DNA of 26,803 bases, taken from the IMG/VR virus record IMGVR_UViG_3300029448_005200, positions 1 through 26,803 of that record; one strand, 5' to 3'. Made by a program: the position numbers and the translations under genes. Source of the DNA: a virus. Positions 21,010-26,803 of the stretch are shown here, in pieces. The notes beneath the pieces were generated by a model. That model did no database searches and was not told the DNA's origin. It saw only the letters and a program-made list of their open reading frames with translations. Within the stretch, counting starts at the first letter, position 1. Each line of letters opens with the position of its first letter.

Positions 21010-24000
21010 GTTCTGTTGATAGTATTACAATTACAAGTGTTAGTACTGTAAATCAAATCACAATTACTGATACCAGTGGTATTACAGTTACTACAGTTGG
21101 AACACAAGGTGTTGCTGGTCCAAGTGCTATTATGGGCAGAGGTATTAATCAGAATACCGCAGGTGCTTCTAATAATGGTGCATTGCTCATATACGATAAT
21201 GCAAATGTTTTATGGACAGCAAACGATACAACTGAAGGCAAACAACTTACACAAAAACTTTTTAATCTACAGATAGGTGAAACAGGTGCAACTGTTGTCG
21301 CTATACTTGATGAAGATGGCATGGATTCTAATTCTGCTACTGCTTTATCTACACAACAAAGTATAAAAGCCTATGTAGATGCACAAGTAACATTACAAGA
21401 TTTAGACATAACAGATGGCACTACAACCATTGCTATTGATTTAGATAGCGAAACATTAGGATTAATTGGTGGTACAGGGATTAGTAGTACAGCTAGTGGT
21501 AACAATGTTACCTTCGCAATAGATGCTAATGTTGTAACCCTATCAGGAACACAAACCCTAACCAATAAAACATTAACGAGTCCTACATTAACAACACCAG
21601 TGTTTAACACATCAATATCAGGTAGTGCATTTCTTGATGAAGATGATATGGCAAGTAATAGTGCGACTAAACTTGCATCACAACAATCTATTAAGGCTTA
21701 TGTTGATACACAACTTACTGCTGAAGACTTAGATGTATCAGATGGGTCTAATAGTGGTTCTATAGACTTAGATTCTGAAGTCTTAGGTCTATTAGGTGGT
21801 ACAGGTCTCACTTCTTCTTTAAGTGGTAATAACTTTACCTTTGCAATAGATGCAACAGTTGCAACATTAGCTGGTACACAAACATTTACGAATAAAACAC
21901 TTACAGCACCTAAAATTAATGGTTCTACTGCTATAACCACAACAGGTACAGAAATAAATGTATTAGATGGTGATACTAGTGCATCTTCTGTAGTCCTTGT
22001 AGATGCAGACCAATTTATAGTGAATGACAATGGCACAATGAAACAATTAGCCATAACAAGGCTAGATACATACTTTTCAGGCACAACAGCAACATTAACT
22101 AACAAAACACTTACAAGCCCTGTACTAAATGGCACATTGTCAGGTACAGCATTTAAAGATGAAGATAATATGTCTAGTAATTCTGCTACAGCAGTTGCTA
22201 GTCAGCAATCAATCAAAGCGTATGTAGACTCAAACATAACAGCACAGGATTTAGATGTTTCTGATGGAAGTAACGATATAGCAATAGATTTAGATTCAGA
22301 AACACTTACATTAGCTGGTGGTACTGGTATAGATTCAACTGCAAACACTAATACAGTAACTTTTGCCATAGATAATACAGTAGCAACACTTGCAGGTAGT
22401 CAAACATTAACAAATAAAACATTTGATGTAGATAACAACACATTAAGCAATATAGAGGTAGATAATCTTAAATCAGGTGTATTAGATACTGATTTATCAA
22501 GTGTAGCAGCTACAGATACAACAATAGCATCTGCAAAAGCAATAAAAACCTATGTAGATACAAATATAACTGCACAAGACCTAGATATTAGTGATGGTTC
22601 TTCTACGATAGCAATTGACCTTGATTCAGAAACTTTATCCCTACTTGGTGGAACTGGGGTAAGTTCTACAGCATCAGGCAATGGTGTTACCTTTGCAATC
22701 GGTCAATCTGTAGGTACAGGAGATGATGTAGAGTTCAATCAAATAACAGGAGCATTGGTTGGTAATTCTTCTACTGCCACTGCATTAGCAACAGCTAGAG
22801 CCATAGCACTTTCAGGTGATGTAGTTGGTACTGCAAACTTTGATGGAACAGCAGGAATATCAATATCTACCACAATACAGGCTAACAGCGTTGCTTTAGG
22901 TACAGACACAACAGGTTCGTATGTTGAAAGCTTAGTTGCTGGAACTGGTGTATCTTTAGCAAACAATAGTGGCGAATCAGCAACACCAACGATTGCAATT
23001 GGTCAATCAGTAGGTACATCAGACAATGTTCAATTTGGAACAGTAACAGCAGCATTAAGTGGAAACGCATCAACTGCTACAGCTTTAGCTAATGCTCGTA
23101 CAATAGCCCTATCAGGTGATGTAACTGCTTCAGGAGTATCATTTGACGGAACAGGTAACATTACTTTATCTACTACAATAGCAGCAAATAGTGTTGCTCT
23201 TGGAACAGACACTACTGGCAACTATGTAGCAGGTATAAGTGGTACAACGAATGAAATAGAAGTTAGTGGTTCAGGAAGCGAAAGTTCTACTGTAACTATT
23301 GGATTGCCTGATAATGTGACTATATCAGGTAACTTAACTGTAAATGGAACAACAACAACTACAGATACTAACGAACTTCATGTTACAGACCCATTAATTA
23401 AATTAGCAAAAGACAATACAGCTAATTCTTTAGATATTGGTTTTTATGGTCAATACAGAGCATCAGGTTCTAATAATCAGTTCTCAGGTTTATTTAGAGA
23501 CCAAAACGACAGTGGTAAATACAAACTATTTGAACTACTAGAAGCTGAGCCTACAACTACTGTTAATACAAGTGGTACAGGTTTTCAGATAGCTACGTTA
23601 GTTGCAAACTTTGAAGGTAACGTTGTTGGTAATTTAACAGGTGCAATACAAACAGCAGCACAAACAAATATCACGAGTCTTGGAACACTGACTGCTTTAC
23701 AAGTAGATAACATAAATATAAATGGCAACACCATATCATCTACAGCAGGTACAGATTTAAACATTACGCCTTTAGCAGGACAACAGATAGTATTAGATGG
23801 TGCAATAATTATAGATGCAGGAGTAGTAACTGGTGCAACATCTATTACATCAACAGCATTTGTCGGAAATGTCACAGGTAATGTATCAGGAAGTTCAGCT
23901 ACTGTAACTGGTGCTGCTCAATCAAATATAACTTCTTTAGGAACTTTAACAGCATTACAAGTTGATAATATCAACATCAATGGTAATACTTTATCTAGCA

Positions 24001-26803
24001 CTGCAGGAACAGACCTCAATATAACTCCTCTTACAGGTCAACAAATTGTTTTAGATGGAACTATTATCATTGATGCTGGTGTTGTAACAGGTGCTACTTC
24101 TATTACCTCAACTGCCTTTGTAGGTGGATTGACAGGAGATGTGACAGGTAATGCAGATACATCAACAACATTAGCTAGTAACAGAAACTTCTCAATTTCA
24201 GGTGATATAACTGCATCTGCTGTAGCCTTTAATGGTTCAGGCAATGTAGTACTAAGTGCAAGTATTGATGACAATGTTGTAGGTGCATCTCAATTAAATA
24301 TTTCAGGTAATGGTGTAGCAGGTCAAGCAATTTTATCTGATGGTGATGGTTCATTTAGTTATGGCGATGCTTCTAAAACGACTGAACAAATACAAGACAT
24401 TGTTGGTGGTATGGTTTCCAGTAACACCGAAACTGGTATCACTGTTACTTATGAAGATGGCGATGGAACATTAGATTTCGTTATAAACCCTGTTCAAACA
24501 ACTATTACAAGTTTATTAGCCACCGATATAAAGATTGGTGAAGATGACCAAACAAAAATAGACTTTGGAACAGCAGATGAAATACATTTCTTTGCAGGTA
24601 ATGAAAGTCAAATCAAACTAACAAATGGTGCTTTAGTCCCATCTACAGATAATGATGTAGATTTAGGAACATCATCTGCAGAGTTTAAAAACGCATTCTT
24701 TGATGGCACTGTAACTTCTGATGCATTTAGTGGCCCTTTAACTGGTGCAGTTACAGGTAATGCTAGTACAGCTACAGCTTTAGAAACAGCTAGAACGATT
24801 GGTGGCACAAGTTTTGATGGTACAGGTAATATTGCAGTAGCACTTTCTGCTACAGCTACAGCACTTGCTAATGCTCGTACTATTGGTGGTGTATCTTTTG
24901 ATGGAACAGCTAATATTAATCTTGCAGGTGTAAACGCAACAGGTAATCAAGATACAACAGGAAATGCTGCAACAGCAACTATATTAGCTACAGCAAGAAC
25001 AATCGGTGGTACTTCCTTTGATGGAAGTGCAAATATAGCTGTCGCTTTAGCAACAACTGCTACTACTCTAGCAAACGCAAGAACTATAAATGGTGTTAGC
25101 TTTGATGGTAGTGCAAACATAACAACCCTTACAGCAGGAACAGGTGTATCGGTATCAGGAACAGAAGTAGCTATAGGACAAGCTGTAGCGACTTCTAGTA
25201 GTCCTACATTTACTAATATGACACTTAGTGGTACTGATTCAATTAAAGTACCAGCAGGAACTACAGGTCAAAGAAATGGCTCACCTGCAAATGGTATGTT
25301 TAGGTATAACTCAACTAACGAAGAGTTTGAAGGCTATCAAAATGGTGCATGGGGTGCAATAGCAGGTGGTGGTGCAAGTGCTATGGAGACCAACACTTTT
25401 ACAGGTGATGGTTCTACAAGAGCATTTACAATAAGTTCTAATGTTGTTAGTGAAGATAATCTAATTATATTTATAGAAGGTGTTTTTCAAAATAAAGCAG
25501 ATTTTGTAGCAAGTGGCACAACAGTTACATTTGACACAGCACCAGCTAATACAAGAAAGATTGTAATAAATCACATAAGAGCATCTATTGCAGGTTCTTC
25601 AGTAGCACAAAATGCATTTAGTGGAGATGGCTCAACAGTTGCCTACACCTTATCAATTAGTCCAACTAACGAAGATAACACCCAAGTATATGTAGATGGT
25701 GTATATCAACACAAATCAACTTATGCAGTAAGTGGCACAACTCTTACTTTTGATACTGCTCCTGTAAATGGAACAGCTATAGAAGTAATCATGTTTAGTC
25801 AAACATCTGTAAATGTACCAGCATCTAATAGCGTAACTACAAGTACAATTGTTGATGCTAATGTTACAACTGCAAAAATACTAAACGCTAATGTAACAAC
25901 AGCAAAACTTGCTGATAACGCAGTTACTACAGCTAAAATTACAGATGCTAATGTAACCACTGCAAAGATTTCCGATAGTGCAATTACCAGTGCAAAGATA
26001 GCCGATGGAACTATTGCGACTGCTGATATTGCAGATGATGCAGTTACTTCAGCAAAACTAGATACTAATATAAGTGTTGCAGGTACATTAGCTTCTACAG
26101 GAGTTCTCACTGCAAATGCAGGTGTAGTTGTAGACAACATAACAATAGATGGTACAGAGATAGATTCTAGTGGAGCTTTAACACTAGATGCAGCAGGACA
26201 ACTTAATATAGATTCAGGTAATGATGAAATACATTTAAGAGGTGCAGGCACTACATTCGGTAAATTATTTACATCAGGTAATGACTTTTATATAAATCAC
26301 CCAGCAACAGACGAAGACATATTCATTACTGGTAATGATGGTGGCTCAACAGTTACAGCAGTAAAATTTGATATGTCAGAAGGTGGAACAGCAGAATTTA
26401 ATAGTGCTGTTGTCTTAGGTGGTTCATTAGTAAAAGTAGGAGATATGACACTTGATGCAGGTGGGGATATTATTCTTGATGCAGATGGTGGAGATGTAAT
26501 ACTAAAAGATGGTGGTACAAATTTTGCAATATTAAGCAAAGCTGGTGCTAATTTAGATATTTACAATGCAGGAAATAATGGTAGCGTTGTATTTAAAGGC
26601 GAAGATGGTGGAACAGGTATTACTGCCCTTACCCTTGATATGTCAGCAGCAGGTAAAGCAATATTTAATGCAGGTGCTACATTTACTCAACCTATATCTT
26701 TTGGAACTTTTATACCAAGCGATGGCAAAACAATAAAAGTTTATGAAGATGGAAACATAGCTTCAGGTATAGGTGTAGTTTCAGGAGTTTATAGAAACTT
26801 TAC
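21006..26803 (+). CDS. giant tail-fibre protein, 3' end beyond window
   Basis: Open frame of 1932 full codons from the ATG at 21006 (MSSVDSITITSVSTVNQITI) to the window edge. Codons sampled near 23661, 24360, 25851 and the last bases are all in the same frame. It is nearly Lys/Arg-poor, rich in Thr, Ser, Gly, Ala, Asp and Asn, and built from beta-helix-type repeats, as in trimeric fibres that bind host surface. Visible parts: an N-terminal region, four QQSIKAYVD/TFAID units (21309-22745), SGDVT/ARTI-type units, an 86-residue duplication (23661-24137), a further ARTIGGTSFDG series (about 24763-25130), two GDGST/FDTAP repeats (about 25390-25800), seven decapeptides (25851-26060) and a Gly/Asp-rich beta region. 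The end, where the receptor-binding tip or chaperone should be, is not seen. Confidence 0.93.
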   Translation, partial: MSSVDSITITSVSTVNQITITDTSGITVTTVGTQGVAGPSAIMGRGINQNTAGASNNGALLIYDNANVLWTANDTTEGKQLTQKLFNLQIGETGATVVAILDEDGMDSNSATALSTQQSIKAYVDAQVTLQDLDITDGTTTIAIDLDSETLGLIGGTGISSTASGNNVTFAIDANVVTLSGTQTLTNKTLTSPTLTTPVFNTSISGSAFLDEDDMASNSATKLASQQSIKAYVDTQLTAEDLDVSDGSNSGSIDLDSEVLGLLGGTGLTSSLSGNNFTFAIDATVATLAGTQTFTNKTLTAPKINGSTAITTTGTEINVLDGDTSASSVVLVDADQFIVNDNGTMKQLAITRLDTYFSGTTATLTNKTLTSPVLNGTLSGTAFKDEDNMSSNSATAVASQQSIKAYVDSNITAQDLDVSDGSNDIAIDLDSETLTLAGGTGIDSTANTNTVTFAIDNTVATLAGSQTLTNKTFDVDNNTLSNIEVDNLKSGVLDTDLSSVAATDTTIASAKAIKTYVDTNITAQDLDISDGSSTIAIDLDSETLSLLGGTGVSSTASGNGVTFAIGQSVGTGDDVEFNQITGALVGNSSTATALATARAIALSGDVVGTANFDGTAGISISTTIQANSVALGTDTTGSYVESLVAGTGVSLANNSGESATPTIAIGQSVGTSDNVQFGTVTAALSGNASTATALANARTIALSGDVTASGVSFDGTGNITLSTTIAANSVALGTDTTGNYVAGISGTTNEIEVSGSGSESSTVTIGLPDNVTISGNLTVNGTTTTTDTNELHVTDPLIKLAKDNTANSLDIGFYGQYRASGSNNQFSGLFRDQNDSGKYKLFELLEAEPTTTVNTSGTGFQIATLVANFEGNVVGNLTGAIQTAAQTNITSLGTLTALQVDNININGNTISSTAGTDLNITPLAGQQIVLDGAIIIDAGVVTGATSITSTAFVGNVTGNVSGSSATVTGAAQSNITSLGTLTALQVDNININGNTLSSTAGTDLNITPLTGQQIVLDGTIIIDAGVVTGATSITSTAFVGGLTGDVTGNADTSTTLASNRNFSISGDITASAVAFNGSGNVVLSASIDDNVVGASQLNISGNGVAGQAILSDGDGSFSYGDASKTTEQIQDIVGGMVSSNTETGITVTYEDGDGTLDFVINPVQTTITSLLATDIKIGEDDQTKIDFGTADEIHFFAGNESQIKLTNGALVPSTDNDVDLGTSSAEFKNAFFDGTVTSDAFSGPLTGAVTGNASTATALETARTIGGTSFDGTGNIAVALSATATALANARTIGGVSFDGTANINLAGVNATGNQDTTGNAATATILATARTIGGTSFDGSANIAVALATTATTLANARTINGVSFDGSANITTLTAGTGVSVSGTEVAIGQAVATSSSPTFTNMTLSGTDSIKVPAGTTGQRNGSPANGMFRYNSTNEEFEGYQNGAWGAIAGGGASAMETNTFTGDGSTRAFTISSNVVSEDNLIIFIEGVFQNKADFVASGTTVTFDTAPANTRKIVINHIRASIAGSSVAQNAFSGDGSTVAYTLSISPTNEDNTQVYVDGVYQHKSTYAVSGTTLTFDTAPVNGTAIEVIMFSQTSVNVPASNSVTTSTIVDANVTTAKILNANVTTAKLADNAVTTAKITDANVTTAKISDSAITSAKIADGTIATADIADDAVTSAKLDTNISVAGTLASTGVLTANAGVVVDNITIDGTEIDSSGALTLDAAGQLNIDSGNDEIHLRGAGTTFGKLFTSGNDFYINHPATDEDIFITGNDGGSTVTAVKFDMSEGGTAEFNSAVVLGGSLVKVGDMTLDAGGDIILDADGGDVILKDGGTNFAILSKAGANLDIYNAGNNGSVVFKGEDGGTGITALTLDMSAAGKAIFNAGATFTQPISFGTFIPSDGKTIKVYEDGNIASGIGVVSGVYRNF
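21309..22745 (+). repeat. four tail-fibre repeat units (QQSIKAYVD ... TFAID)
   Basis: Units begin at 21309, 21636, 22158 and 22491. Shared elements are DED-M-SNSAT, QQSIKAYVD, DLDxxDGS, IDLDSE, GGTG, TFAID and GTQTxTNKT. The fourth copy is more diverged (AKAIKTYVD). Confidence 0.85.
23661..24137 (+). repeat. 86-residue tandem duplication in the tail fibre
   Basis: Copies start at 23661 and 23919, 258 nt apart. Over the first 73 codons, by hand count, 21 are identical, 46 differ synonymously and 6 differ in amino acid. Confidence 0.9.
25851..26060 (+). repeat. seven decapeptide repeats (xDAxVTTAKI)
   Basis: Seven consecutive 30-bp units coding for variants of ADANVTTAKI: for example VDANVTTAKI, LNANVTTAKL, ADNAVTTAKI, TDANVTTAKI, SDSAITSAKI, ADGTIATADI, ADDAVTSAKL. 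Exact period and uniform spacing suggest a helical or coiled-coil shaft segment. Confidence 0.85.

Noticed and set aside
21371-26539. Many open frames on the minus strand under the tail fibre (up to 150 aa at 25799-26251)
   Set aside because: They lie antisense to a continuous 1932-codon frame, mirror its repeats, and have Val/Ser/Pro/Ala-rich translations without protein character. Shadows of biased codon use.
1-26803. CRISPR array, tRNA, rRNA, insertion sequence, integrase or att site
   Set aside because: No regular spacer-repeat pattern, cloverleaf, transposase or integrase motif was found on reading both strands by eye. The fibre repeats are coding and not CRISPR-like.

Overview
This window looks like part of an AT-rich tailed double-stranded DNA phage genome (Caudoviricetes). 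It carries a complete head-packaging module of the HK97 capsid fold, a lysis cassette, a phage recombination/replication module and a very large tail-fibre gene. Genes are packed with 1-11 nt overlaps, and no host housekeeping genes, rRNA or tRNA are visible. The low GC and the style of the small proteins suggest a marine bacterial host, perhaps an alphaproteobacterium. That host guess is inference. No integrase, excisionase or att site is visible, so lytic or temperate life cannot be decided here. Both window ends cut through genes: a cyclase on the left and the tail fibre on the right.

Layout. (1) 1-3491, rightward: the C-terminal part of a CHASE2-type adenylate cyclase, a small unknown protein, an overlapping spanin pair, a holin-like miniprotein, a thermonuclease-like nuclease, a GH24 endolysin and a small unknown protein. 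(2) 5022 to 3488, leftward: seven tiny unknown proteins, two of them under 51 aa. (3) 8446 to 5113, leftward: an unknown protein, a RecB-like exonuclease, an ERF annealase, two small proteins, an SSB-like protein, and GIY-YIG and HNH nucleases. (4) 8580-10664, rightward and opposed to its neighbours: an HTH regulator, a cytidylyltransferase, a ParB/Srx-like protein and a TET-associated-type glycosyltransferase, a likely DNA-modification cassette. (5) 12491 to 10659, leftward: four unknown proteins and an O-like replication initiator that carries a GC-rich candidate origin inside its gene. (6) 12636-26803, rightward: small and large terminase, an extended portal, a MuF-like head protein, prohead protease, major capsid protein, likely decoration and adaptor proteins, and a tail fibre of more than 1,900 codons that is still open at the right edge.

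Control. The three leftward operons share one promoter design: a box TTCCAAAAAAGG abutting a -35 TTTAC(A/T), a 16-bp spacer, a good -10, and a similar leader AAATTGA...GG...ATAAAATG. The two rightward operons that start next to such promoters share a TGGACTAATA element. The early and modification genes therefore look like a small co-ordinated regulon.

No stretch longer than 300 bases lacks a gene. The longest gaps (3210-3272, 5023-5112, 6001-6071, 8447-8579, 12492-12635, 20592-20658) are control regions or short spacers. The most interesting parts are the modification cassette with its own cytidylyltransferase, the membrane adenylate cyclase beside the lysis genes, the repeated promoter/operator, the candidate origin inside the initiator gene, and the tail-fibre duplication that is conserved in protein but rewritten at synonymous sites.
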